Below are positions 1-6,280 of a DNA stretch of 7,396 nt, in pieces. This DNA is from Calditrichota bacterium (GTDB lineage: Bacteria > Zixibacteria > MSB-5A5 > GN15 > FEB-12): positions 1 to 7,396 of the forward strand of contig QQUK01000044.1 of NCBI GenBank assembly GCA_008501655.1, read 5' to 3'. The notes beneath the pieces were generated by a model. The model did not search any database. It was not told the origin of the DNA and saw only the letters and a list, made by a program, of their open reading frames with translations. Each line of letters begins with the position of its first letter. Position 1 is the first letter of the stretch. The translations under genes were made by a program, and so were the position numbers.

Positions 1-901
1 TCCCCGGTGCAACTTCAACGGTATCGCCGCTGTAAGATGAAGCAATAGCGAATTGAATCGATTCATATTCCAAAGGCACAAAGCGGGTGATCGGTTGATA
101 GACAACATCGGGATACTCACCGGGAACAGCACCGATATCACTCCGGGTGCCATCGGAATCATTCCAGAACGGATTAGGATTCCCGACATCTATACAGGGT
201 GAACCCGGAGCAAGGGAATAGTCAAAATTGAATAAAGGATCTAATCCTGTAAGTGAACCGCTACCATATGAGTCACCATAAGCGAGATCTTCAGGGTTTC
301 CATAATACAGATTGTATGATTTGATGACGGTACCATGGAGTCCGTATTCACCGCAAAAAGCCATTATATTGTTAAATACAATCGGTGGTGAAGATGAGTT
401 TGAAGCAATCCCGCCGGCAACGTTATTTACGATTGTGTTGTTGATTATCTCAGCCGGTGAATCACCAACAACGGCACCATAGCCTCCTAATACAACCGCA
501 GCCCAATCGGTTGTCTGTCCGGTTATAATGTTTCGTAAAATCCGGGGTCGTGCATTGATACATCGGATACCGATATCGCCGCCTTTTAAAGTAAATCCTT
601 CAATTGTGGCTAATTCGTTTTCCCCATCCCGGAATGTTACCAGATTGAAATCGTCAGAATATGTTATCGTTGTAACCAGCGGACCGTCGGTTGATTTGAG
701 TGTAATCAGCTTTCCATTAAAATAGATGAATTCCTGATATGTTCCCGGTGCGACCAAAACAGTATCACCATTTTGAGAATTGTTTATAGCAGTTTGAATT
801 ACTGAGTAATCAGCAGGTACATTTATAACAGCTGCATGTAAAGCTATACAAGTAGTCAGCACTAATATTAGAGATATAATAATACTGAATTTTGTAGTCA
901 T
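1..901 (-). CDS. Secreted right-handed beta-helix (pectate-lyase-fold) repeat protein, N-terminal part
   Basis: This gene is open from an ATG at 901-899 to the left edge, giving 300 residues; the C-terminus lies outside the window. Residues 1-23 form a signal peptide (TTKF, then a hydrophobic stretch, then ALHA before AVINVP), so the product is exported. Residues 28-53 (VPADYSVIQTAI...GDTVLVAPG) are the usual opening of NosD/DUF1565-like parallel beta-helix proteins. Asn- and Ile-rich rungs typical of PbH1 repeats follow (for example AEIINNTIVNNVAGGIASNS, 150-169). Residues 221-261 (DPLF, then APGSPCIDVG, DGTRSDIGA) match the common closing segment of such modules. At residue 275 a second opening motif begins, so at least two beta-helix modules are in tandem. 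No catalytic residues can be assigned; surface, adhesin or polysaccharide-binding roles are possible. The start is supported by GGGAGG four bases upstream and a promoter at 947-974. Confidence 0.88.
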   Translation of the reverse strand, partial: MTTKFSIIISLILVLTTCIALHAAVINVPADYSVIQTAINNSQNGDTVLVAPGTYQEFIYFNGKLITLKSTDGPLVTTITYSDDFNLVTFRDGENELATIEGFTLKGGDIGIRCINARPRILRNIITGQTTDWAAVVLGGYGAVVGDSPAEIINNTIVNNVAGGIASNSSSPPIVFNNIMAFCGEYGLHGTVIKSYNLYYGNPEDLAYGDSYGSGSLTGLDPLFNFDYSLAPGSPCIDVGNPNPFWNDSDGTRSDIGAVPGEYPDVVYQPITRFVPLEYESIQFAIASSYSGDTVEVAPG

Positions 902-946
902 ATTTCCTCCCGGAGGGGTAATGATAGTGGGTACTTTCTATCTTTT

Positions 947-974
947 AATATAGATAGAATATTCTATTTGTCAA
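947..974 (-). promoter_or_regulatory. Sigma70-type promoter of the beta-helix gene with an embedded palindrome
   Basis: On the minus strand TTGACA (974-969) and TATATT (952-947) are separated by 16 bases. The expected start of transcription is near 940, about 40 bases ahead of the ATG. The spacer contains the perfect 14-bp palindrome ATAGAATATTCTAT (954-967), which could be an operator for a dimeric repressor. The hexamers are close to consensus. The operator role is inference. Confidence 0.65.
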
Positions 975-1049
975 CGTTCTATTGTACTACCTAAGTAATT
1001 GCTTTTTAACCGAGTTATGTTTTTGCATGTGAGTGGGTCGGAGATTAAC

Positions 1050-1089
1050 AAAGGCAGAACCGCTAAAGGGGTTCTGCCCTACAATACTA
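1050..1089. repeat. Hairpin repeat, copy 1
   Basis: A 9-bp inverted repeat GGCAGAACC (1053-1061) / GGTTCTGCC (1070-1078) with an 8-base loop is followed by CTACAATACTA. The whole 40-base unit recurs at 1123-1161 with only one G missing on the loop side. Read on the minus strand the stem is followed by just TTTG, so this copy is at best a weak terminator. It resembles REP-like intergenic palindromes. An 8-bp tandem CTACAATA follows at 1079-1094. Confidence 0.75.
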
Positions 1090-1118
1090 CAATACTTGAG
1101 AATCGGGAGATTATTTAT

Positions 1119-1161
1119 AAAAAAAGGCAGAACCGCTAAAGGGTTCTGCCCTACAATACTA
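1119..1161 (-). terminator. Hairpin repeat copy 2, acting as the lipoprotein-gene terminator
   Basis: On the minus strand a 9-bp GC-rich stem (1150-1142 with 1134-1126) and a 7-base loop are followed directly by seven T residues (1125-1119). This is a textbook Rho-independent terminator, starting 23 bases after the stop of the lipoprotein gene. The same stem and its CTACAATACTA flank form the second copy of the repeat at 1050-1089, so a dispersed repeat appears to serve as the terminator here. Confidence 0.8.
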
Positions 1162-1173
1162 TATTGGGGATGG

Positions 1174-1611
1174 TTATAATTTAGAAGTCAGGTCGGTCAT
1201 GGTTTTTTCCAGCTGCTGTACCGATGAATTGAATTCTGATTTAGCTGTTTCGAATCCCGCTTCGTCGGCATTTTCAAGTGCTGTTAATTTATCTTTAGCA
1301 TTCTGCTGAAGTTCTTCGACATCTTCGAGGGTTCGTTCCAGCGGCTTTTGAGTCATACCCGGCATCGCTGCTAATTTTTCTTTTGCGTCTGAGATCTGTG
1401 TATTCATTCCATCAAGAGTTGTTTTTGCAGTTGATACAAACGCTTCTTTGGTAGCTTCAAATGAATCGGCGATGGCTTCGGTTTTATCTTCCATGGTTGT
1501 TGTTGCTTCGTCGGTAGTCGTATCAGAAGATTCCTCTTTCTGTCCACAACCGATCATACTTATTAATAGTGCACACATAAAAAGTGCTGCTAAGATTTTG
1601 GTTAATTTCAT
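1174..1611 (-). CDS. Small coiled-coil lipoprotein of unknown function
   Basis: The product is 145 residues from the ATG at 1611-1609. It begins MKLTKILAAL, followed by a hydrophobic core and the lipobox-like SMIGC, so Cys22 would be lipidated after cleavage by signal peptidase II. A Ser/Thr/Glu/Asp-rich linker follows (to about residue 42). The rest is a long, highly charged, Ala/Leu/Lys/Glu-rich stretch predicted to form one or two long helices, broken near the MPGMTQKP segment (about residues 86-93). An in-frame ATG at 1620 would add three residues, but it sits directly on AACAGG. The inner ATG has AGGATGG at a proper distance and gives the normal lipoprotein N-terminus, so I prefer it. 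The product probably lies in the periplasm, tethered to a membrane. I do not recognise the family. No own promoter is obvious, so expression may depend partly on read-through from the upstream aldehyde dehydrogenase gene. Confidence 0.82.
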   Translation of the reverse strand: MKLTKILAALFMCALLISMIGCGQKEESSDTTTDEATTTMEDKTEAIADSFEATKEAFVSTAKTTLDGMNTQISDAKEKLAAMPGMTQKPLERTLEDVEELQQNAKDKLTALENADEAGFETAKSEFNSSVQQLEKTMTDLTSKL

Positions 1612-1645
1612 TGGTTCCATCCTGTTTTTAGATTGTTGTTTATCC

Positions 1646-1686
1646 CTATTAAAAATTCAGGTCTTATGTACGGACATAAGACCTGA
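1646..1686 (-). terminator. Strong hairpin terminator after the ALDH gene
   Basis: A perfect 13-bp stem (1686-1674 with 1669-1657, TCAGGTCTTATGT and its complement) with a 4-base loop is followed on the minus strand by TTTTTAATA. It lies 30 bases past the stop of the aldehyde dehydrogenase gene and ahead of the lipoprotein gene, so it should separate or attenuate transcription between the two. Confidence 0.8.
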
Positions 1687-1715
1687 TAGGCAAGTTTTAA
1701 CTTAATTATGTTTAT

Positions 1716-3335
1716 TTATCCCATAAACGGATATTTATAATCATGTGGAGGGACAAAATTCTCCTTTATCGAGCGGGGGGAAGCCCAGCGGAGCATGTTC
1801 TGGATACCGCCAGCCTTGTCATTGGTACCGGAAGCTCGTCCACCGCCAAACGGCTGTTGTCCTACAACAGCACCGGTCGGTTTGTCATTGATATAGAAGT
1901 TACCGGCGGCATGACGTAATGTCCGTTCAGCAAGCATGACGGCGTTTCTATCAGTTGCAAACACTGCACCGGTTAAGGCATACGGTGATGTCTGGTCAAG
2001 GGTATGCAGTGTTTTTGCGTATTCATCATCTTTATAGATGTAAATACAGACAACCGGACCAAAAATCTCTTCTTCCATCAGACGGAATTTCGGATCGGTT
2101 GTTACGACAACTGTCGGTTTAATAAAATATCCTTTGGATTTGTCATATTCACCACCGCAAATAATCTCAGCATCGGATGAATTTTTGGAATAATCAATAA
2201 ACTCTGTAATGGTATCAAATGCTGACTCATCAATAACGGCATTGATAAAGTTTCCATGATCTTCCGGGTCGCCCATTTTCAGCTCATTGACCATAGAGAC
2301 GAGATTATCTTTGATTTTTGCCCAGACCGATTCCGGAATATAACAGCGTGATGATGCTGAGCATTTTTGCCCCTGGAATTCAAAGGAACCGCGGACGATA
2401 GCAGTTGTGAGCGCTTTTGCATCGCATGAATTGTGTGCCATGATGAAATCTTTACCGCCGGTTTCACCGACAATTCGCGGATATGCTTTGTAGTTGGCGA
2501 TATTGGTACCAACTGTTTTCCACATATTCTGAAACACTCCGGTAGAACCGGTGAAATGGATACCTGCAAGATTCGGGTTTTTCAATACTGTATCACCTAT
2601 GGCAGCACCACGGGCAAAGATAAGATTTATAACACCGGCAGGAAGTCCGGCTTCGCGGAGGATTGTCATCAATAAGTGTGAGGTATAAGCTGCGGTTGAT
2701 GCAGGTTTCCATACGGCGACATTACCGAGCATTGCCGGAGCTGTCGGAAGGTTACCATTGATAGAGACAAAGTTAAACGGGGTAACGGCAAAAATAAATC
2801 CTTCAAGAGGGCGATGGTCAAGTCTGTCCCAGATTCCGGGAGCATTGCCCGGCTGGTTATGATAAATCTCCTGCATATAGTAAGCGTTATAGCGGAAAAA
2901 GTCGACCAACTCGCAAACAGCATCAATTTCAGCCTGATAAATATTTTTTGAATGAGCAAGCATAGTCGCTGCATTCATCTTATGCCGGTATGGTCCTGCT
3001 AAAAGTTCAGCTGCTTTCAGAAAGATTGCTGCCCGATGTTCCCACGGTGTATGTTCCCATCCGTTTTGTGCTTCAAGGGCTGAATCAACTGCCATTTTAA
3101 CTTCAGCCTCTCCACCCTGATAATAAAAACCTAATTTTTGTTTCAGATTATGCGGGGAGAAGATGTCAATTTTTGTATCGGTTTTAATTTCTTTTCCACC
3201 GATAAACATCGGAATTTCGATTTCCTGAGATTTGAGAGCTTTGAGTTCTTTTTCCAATGCAGCACGTTCGGAAGATTTAGGTGCATAGTCGAGAATCGGC
3301 TCATTTTTTGGTGTCGGGACTGTAAATATTCCCAT
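1716..3335 (-). CDS. pruA: L-glutamate gamma-semialdehyde (1-pyrroline-5-carboxylate) dehydrogenase, ALDH4 type
   Basis: This 539-residue NAD-dependent aldehyde dehydrogenase should oxidise glutamate 5-semialdehyde (in equilibrium with P5C) to glutamate, the second step of proline catabolism, in the cytoplasm. The whole chain resembles the single-domain ALDH4A1/'group 1' P5C dehydrogenases, including their length of about 540-560. Landmarks are the N-terminal IPMFIGGKEI strand (41-50), TPFNF (185-189) with Asn188, VWKPAST (208-214) with cofactor-binding Lys210, FTGS (261-264), the general base Glu291 in GETGGKD, the catalytic Cys325 in FQGQKCSASSR, EEEIFGPV (421-428) and PFGGGRASG (495-503). 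The GQKCSA context and GETGGK are characteristic of the P5C branch. The start is supported by AAGGAGG eight to nine bases upstream. No proline dehydrogenase lies next to it, and it is not the fused PutA form. Substrate assignment is by family resemblance. Confidence 0.93.
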   Translation of the reverse strand: MGIFTVPTPKNEPILDYAPKSSERAALEKELKALKSQEIEIPMFIGGKEIKTDTKIDIFSPHNLKQKLGFYYQGGEAEVKMAVDSALEAQNGWEHTPWEHRAAIFLKAAELLAGPYRHKMNAATMLAHSKNIYQAEIDAVCELVDFFRYNAYYMQEIYHNQPGNAPGIWDRLDHRPLEGFIFAVTPFNFVSINGNLPTAPAMLGNVAVWKPASTAAYTSHLLMTILREAGLPAGVINLIFARGAAIGDTVLKNPNLAGIHFTGSTGVFQNMWKTVGTNIANYKAYPRIVGETGGKDFIMAHNSCDAKALTTAIVRGSFEFQGQKCSASSRCYIPESVWAKIKDNLVSMVNELKMGDPEDHGNFINAVIDESAFDTITEFIDYSKNSSDAEIICGGEYDKSKGYFIKPTVVVTTDPKFRLMEEEIFGPVVCIYIYKDDEYAKTLHTLDQTSPYALTGAVFATDRNAVMLAERTLRHAAGNFYINDKPTGAVVGQQPFGGGRASGTNDKAGGIQNMLRWASPRSIKENFVPPHDYKYPFMG

Positions 3336-3411
3336 TTGTATATCCTCCTTTAAGAAGAGAAATGGTATCTTGTTTATCTTATATTACACAGCTTTATCAA
3401 GCGTGGAAATC

Positions 3412-3440
3412 AAATTAGCATAAAAAGTCGGTCGGGTCAA
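3412..3440 (-). promoter_or_regulatory. Probable extended -10 promoter of the ALDH gene
   Basis: On the minus strand TTGACC (3440-3435) is followed after 17 bases by TAATTT (3417-3412), which has the extended -10 dinucleotide TG one base upstream (TGCTAATTT). Transcription would begin near 3405, leaving a leader of about 70 bases. The call rests on hexamer match and spacing only. Confidence 0.45.
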
Positions 3441-3596
3441 GCCGATAGTGAAGGCTAAATTATCGCTATTTTTGCGAATCATATTATTTTATGAAAAATA
3501 TCTTCACTTTTCAGAAACATTTATTACTATATATACGTAGTAAAATTGTTATTTCAACTGCCAGAGAATACATTTTTGATTTGCATGAAAGGTATT

Positions 3597-3827
3597 ATGA
3601 AAATTCTTATTTCTGGTATGTATGTTTTTACCCTGATTTTTTTGCTTTTGTTAGTACAGACTAAAGATGCTTATGCATATTTAGACCCATCAACCGGCAG
3701 TTATTTCTTTCAAATAATCGTAGCATTTATTTTTGGGGGAGTTGTCACAATAAAGATGTATGGGCGAAAAATTATAACAAAGATAAAAAATTTAGGGAGA
3801 AATAAAGATACATTCCATGATGACTAA
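3597..3827 (+). CDS. Small 'YLDPSTGS' exported membrane peptide
   Basis: The product is 76 residues. The N-terminus (MKILISGMYVFTLIFLLLLV, then QTKDAYA) is a signal peptide or first membrane segment. It is followed by the striking motif AYLDPSTGSYFFQ (27-39), a second hydrophobic segment (about 37-52) and a basic tail (KMYGRKIITKIKNLGRNK). Family knowledge: short proteins with a Y-L-D-P-G/S-T-G-S motif after a signal sequence and before one membrane helix are common near envelope or glycan genes and sulfatase-fold enzymes, but I know of no proven function. The reading frame extends upstream to a TTG at 3546. I chose the ATG at 3597 because AAAGG lies four bases upstream and it gives a clean signal sequence. 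It is 12 bases from the next gene, so the two are probably co-transcribed and co-translated. A possible promoter (TTCACT 3503-3508, TACTAT 3525-3530) is weak. Confidence 0.78.
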   Translation: MKILISGMYVFTLIFLLLLVQTKDAYAYLDPSTGSYFFQIIVAFIFGGVVTIKMYGRKIITKIKNLGRNKDTFHDD

Positions 3828-3839
3828 TGAGCAAGCATC

Positions 3840-5396
3840 ATGTTGAGACATCCTTTTTTATCCCCGTTTCTATTTGCACTCTTTCCGATTCTCTTCATTT
3901 ACAGTCAAAATGCTTACGAAGCTGAACTGCGTGAGATTTATATCCCGGCGTTGATAGTTCTGGCGGTAACATTCTGTTTGTTGTTGGTCTTGAGAGTGTT
4001 CAAAGTTCAAAAAAGAGAAGCATCATTACTTACAGCATCAATAATATTTTTCTTTTTTCTGTTTGGTAATATCTTAGCACTGCTCCCTGAATCAATCAAA
4101 TTATTCGATGGTTTTACTTTAAAAAATAGTTCAGTAACCCTTTTTGTTATCAGCGTTTGTCTGTTAACTGTGTTCTATTTGATATTCAAGTTTAAACCAT
4201 CTGAGAAGCTTATTACAATAATAAATATAATTGGTATCGTGTTAGTTGTCATGCAGATTCTACAAGGGGGGTATGTGCTTGCGACCCGTGATTACACGGG
4301 GGAGCTTGAGGAGCAGGCTGAAAAAGTTGAGATACTAAAAACAATCGAAGGTGATTTTCCCGATATCTACTTTTTTGTGCTGGATGGATATGCAAGAGCG
4401 GATGTTTTGCGGGATTATTATCAGTATGATAACTCCGAATTTTTGTCATTTTTAAGAGATAACAACTTTTATCTCGCAGATAGTTCTACTTCAAATTATG
4501 CCCAGACATTACTTTCGGTAGCAGCAACACTAAATTTAAATTATATCCCGGAGATAGGCGATTTTTATCATCTCAGTCATGACCGGATGCCGCTGGCTAA
4601 AAAATTATGGGATAACAAATTTTTTACGATGTTGAAAGAACGGGGATATGAGATAATATCATATGCAACCGGTCTGAATTATACCGAGTTTGTTGATGCA
4701 GATAAATTTTTATCTCCGAATATATCGCTTTCCCAGTACCAGAATATATTGTTGTCATATACACCGATACCATATCTGTTTGATTTAGAAAAAAGTCAAT
4801 ATGATTTGCATCGGGATCGGATTCTGTATGCATTTGATAATCTTGCTGATGCAGCATCTGATAAAAAACCGAGTTTTGTTTTTATTCATGTCATCGCTCC
4901 GCATCCGCCGTTTGTCTTTGATGCTCAGGGTCGTCCGATTGAAGCTGATCGAACATATTCAATTACTGATGGTACCGGTTTTATGCAGCATGGTGGTTCC
5001 GTTGATGAATATATTCAACAATATCGGGATCAGCTTGCGTATATCAGCAAATTAACCCAGAAAGCTATAAACGATATTTTTGAATCATATGATGATAACA
5101 AACCAATTATAGTTATTCAGGGGGACCATGGTCCCGGTTCTCAAACTCATTGGAATTTAGTTGAACAAACCGATATGCATGAAAGATTTTCGATTCTGAA
5201 TGCTGTCTATACTCCGGATAATAAAAGCGGAAAATTTTATCATTCAATGACGCCGATTAATACGTTTCGCATTATCTCCAATAAGTTTCTCAAAACAGAA
5301 TTTCCACTTTTATTTGATTCTTCATATTTTTCCACATTCAGTTACCCATACAGTTTTTATAATGTTACAGAGAAACTTAACTCGAGTAAGAAATAA
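3840..5396 (+). CDS. Five-TM sulfatase/LTA-synthase-fold membrane hydrolase or phosphotransferase
   Basis: The 518-residue protein has about five hydrophobic helices (near 6-21, 32-52, 64-82, 98-116, 124-143). An alkaline-phosphatase-superfamily (Sulfatase, PF00884-like) domain follows from about 172 to 500, expected on the periplasmic side. The first metal-site motif is PDIYFFVLDGYARAD (174-188) with Asp182. The nucleophile position falls in SNYAQT with Thr223. A substrate-type His355 sits in APHPPF and the second metal motif is QGDHGPGS (427-434) with Asp429/His430. Comparison with LtaS (Glu255, Thr300, His416, Asp475/His476) gives these roles. There is no Cys-x-Pro-x-Arg formylglycine motif, so it is probably not a true sulfatase; a phosphoglycerol- or phosphoethanolamine-type transferase or phosphodiesterase is more likely. 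The substrate is unknown. The ATG has only a weak GAGCAAG ahead of it and an in-frame stop at 3828-3830, so translation is probably coupled to the small gene upstream. Confidence 0.87.
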   Translation: MLRHPFLSPFLFALFPILFIYSQNAYEAELREIYIPALIVLAVTFCLLLVLRVFKVQKREASLLTASIIFFFFLFGNILALLPESIKLFDGFTLKNSSVTLFVISVCLLTVFYLIFKFKPSEKLITIINIIGIVLVVMQILQGGYVLATRDYTGELEEQAEKVEILKTIEGDFPDIYFFVLDGYARADVLRDYYQYDNSEFLSFLRDNNFYLADSSTSNYAQTLLSVAATLNLNYIPEIGDFYHLSHDRMPLAKKLWDNKFFTMLKERGYEIISYATGLNYTEFVDADKFLSPNISLSQYQNILLSYTPIPYLFDLEKSQYDLHRDRILYAFDNLADAASDKKPSFVFIHVIAPHPPFVFDAQGRPIEADRTYSITDGTGFMQHGGSVDEYIQQYRDQLAYISKLTQKAINDIFESYDDNKPIIVIQGDHGPGSQTHWNLVEQTDMHERFSILNAVYTPDNKSGKFYHSMTPINTFRIISNKFLKTEFPLLFDSSYFSTFSYPYSFYNVTEKLNSSKK

Positions 5397-5398
5397 AA

Positions 5399-5424
5399 AA
5401 AGCTCCATACATGTATGGAGCTTT
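5399..5424. terminator. Bidirectional terminator between convergent genes
   Basis: A perfect 26-bp palindrome centred at 5411/5412 (core AGCTCCATACATGTATGGAGCT, folding as an 11-bp stem with a CATG loop) starts three bases after the sulfatase-fold gene stop. On the minus strand it is followed by an unbroken T run, the complement of the A run 5395-5401, so it is a strong terminator for the globin gene. On the plus strand only TTTATG follows, so it is weaker in that direction. Confidence 0.85.
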
Positions 5425-5450
5425 ATGATAAATAAAGTTTTATCCAGGAT

Positions 5451-5921
5451 TTATTTTGTAACGATATCTTTTTTCAATGTTCCGACTATTGCCATCAATT
5501 CATTTACTTCAGCTTCGGGAACATTATGTTTTGCAAAAACAGATGTAACAAGTTCAACCATGCGATCCCATTCAGCTTCAGTAATATTCAAATGAGCATG
5601 TGATTCAGCCATGTTTCGGCCGGTATATTGACATGGTCCTCCGGTAGCCTGACAGACCATTGCTGTTACTTGATATTTCAGATACTCTTTAGGTACGGCA
5701 TAGCGTGATTTTTCGATTGCCGGATTCATATTCAGAATAGAATCAGGTTCCATGACATCTAAAAAGTCGGAAACAACGACCGAAATCGCCGGAAGTCCTC
5801 CGAGCCGATCATATAAAGATGGTTTTGCATCAGCTGACTCTTCAGCGATTCCCAACCCTGAAAATGCTGTTATGCAGAATACACAGATCAGCATTGTTCC
5901 CACTACGTTTTTGAATTTCAT
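5451..5921 (-). CDS. Exported group 1 truncated hemoglobin
   Basis: The 156-residue protein has an N-terminal signal peptide (MKFKNVVGTMLICVFCITAF, then SGLGIA before EES; cleavage probably after Ala26). A 2-on-2 globin domain follows from about residue 34 (SLYDRLGGLPAI) to the end (IVGTLKKDIV). The proximal heme ligand should be His108 in GRNMAESHAHLNIT, matching the usual TGRDM..AHAGLGIT of TrHb1. The E-F region has a Cys pair (Cys90 and Cys97 in VCQATGGPCQYTG), seen in a subset of this family. The B10 position, Tyr in classical TrHbN ('DFY'), is Leu here ('DFL', Leu54), which should change ligand chemistry. A role in oxygen, nitric oxide or peroxide handling in the periplasm is inference. 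The frame reaches back to an ATG at 5963, but the promoter -10 (5952-5957) lies inside that extension. AAAGGAG (5932-5926) supports the start at 5921. Confidence 0.9.
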   Translation of the reverse strand: MKFKNVVGTMLICVFCITAFSGLGIAEESADAKPSLYDRLGGLPAISVVVSDFLDVMEPDSILNMNPAIEKSRYAVPKEYLKYQVTAMVCQATGGPCQYTGRNMAESHAHLNITEAEWDRMVELVTSVFAKHNVPEAEVNELMAIVGTLKKDIVTK

Positions 5922-5951
5922 AAATCTCCTTTTGTTTTGATGTGATGGATA

Positions 5952-5980
5952 AGAATACTCCATGATAGTGTGTGTTGCAA
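5952..5980 (-). promoter_or_regulatory. Sigma70-type promoter of the globin gene
   Basis: On the minus strand TTGCAA (5980-5975) and TATTCT (5957-5952) are separated by 17 bases. Transcription would start near 5945, about 25 bases before the ATG at 5921. That rules out the longer in-frame start at 5963 if this promoter is the one used. Confidence 0.6.
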
Positions 5981-6144
5981 CTGAAAATTACAAAAAAAAC
6001 GTAATGTGGAGACATTCAAAAGAGAAATATTAGAATTGAAACTCCTAAATATTTATGACATTTTTCCGATAATATAATTGTTAGCTGTCACATATTGGAA
6101 TGTGATGTGAATCAATTGGAGTGAAGCTTGTATTTGATGAGGAT

Positions 6145-6153
6145 AAAAAAAAA
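6145..6153 (-). terminator. T9 tract immediately after the tRNA 3' end
   Basis: Nine uninterrupted T residues on the minus strand directly follow the discriminator base of the tRNA-Glu gene. There is no separate hairpin, so either the T-arm and acceptor helix of the tRNA act as the terminator stem or another factor is needed. No CCA is encoded. Confidence 0.5.
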
Positions 6154-6226
<73 letters not shown>

Positions 6227-6252
6227 ATCAAAATCTTTTTATTTGGGGCTGT

Positions 6253-6280
6253 ATTATACGCTTTTTTTAGATACTGTCAA
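6253..6280 (-). promoter_or_regulatory. Perfect-consensus sigma70 promoter of the tRNA-Glu gene
   Basis: On the minus strand TTGACA (6280-6275) and TATAAT (6258-6253) both match consensus exactly, with a 16-base spacer. The sequence just after the -10 (ACAGCCCC) is C/G rich, as in promoters of stable RNA genes under stringent control; that regulatory point is inference. The mature tRNA begins about 27 bases downstream of the -10. Confidence 0.88.

Noticed and set aside
528..725. Plus-strand open frame of 65 codons
   Set aside because: It lies antisense within the beta-helix gene, which has clear homology-like motifs on the minus strand.
1050..1161. CRISPR-like repeat pair
   Set aside because: There are only two copies, with a strong internal palindrome and a terminator role, and no cas genes are present.
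1448..1705. Plus-strand open frame of 85 codons
   Set aside because: It is antisense to the lipoprotein signal region and crosses the ALDH terminator; it is a shadow frame.
2279..2974. Minus-strand frames of 96 and 101 codons and a plus-strand frame of 80 codons
   Set aside because: All lie inside the ALDH gene, whose catalytic motifs fix the true frame.
3546..3596. TTG start of the small YLDPSTGS gene
   Set aside because: There is no ribosome site upstream, and the ATG at 3597 has AAAGG and yields a normal signal sequence.
4249..5595. Several 66-93 codon frames on both strands
   Set aside because: They overlap the sulfatase-fold gene, the palindromic terminator or the globin in wrong frames.
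5922..5963. Longer globin start at 5963
   Set aside because: It would precede the signal peptide with 14 charged and polar residues, lacks a ribosome site, and contains the promoter -10.
6088..6105. TCACAT-N6-ATGTGA inverted repeat resembling a CRP site
   Set aside because: The half sites are in the opposite orientation to the TGTGA-N6-TCACA consensus and no promoter or gene is positioned to use it; it is just a small hairpin.
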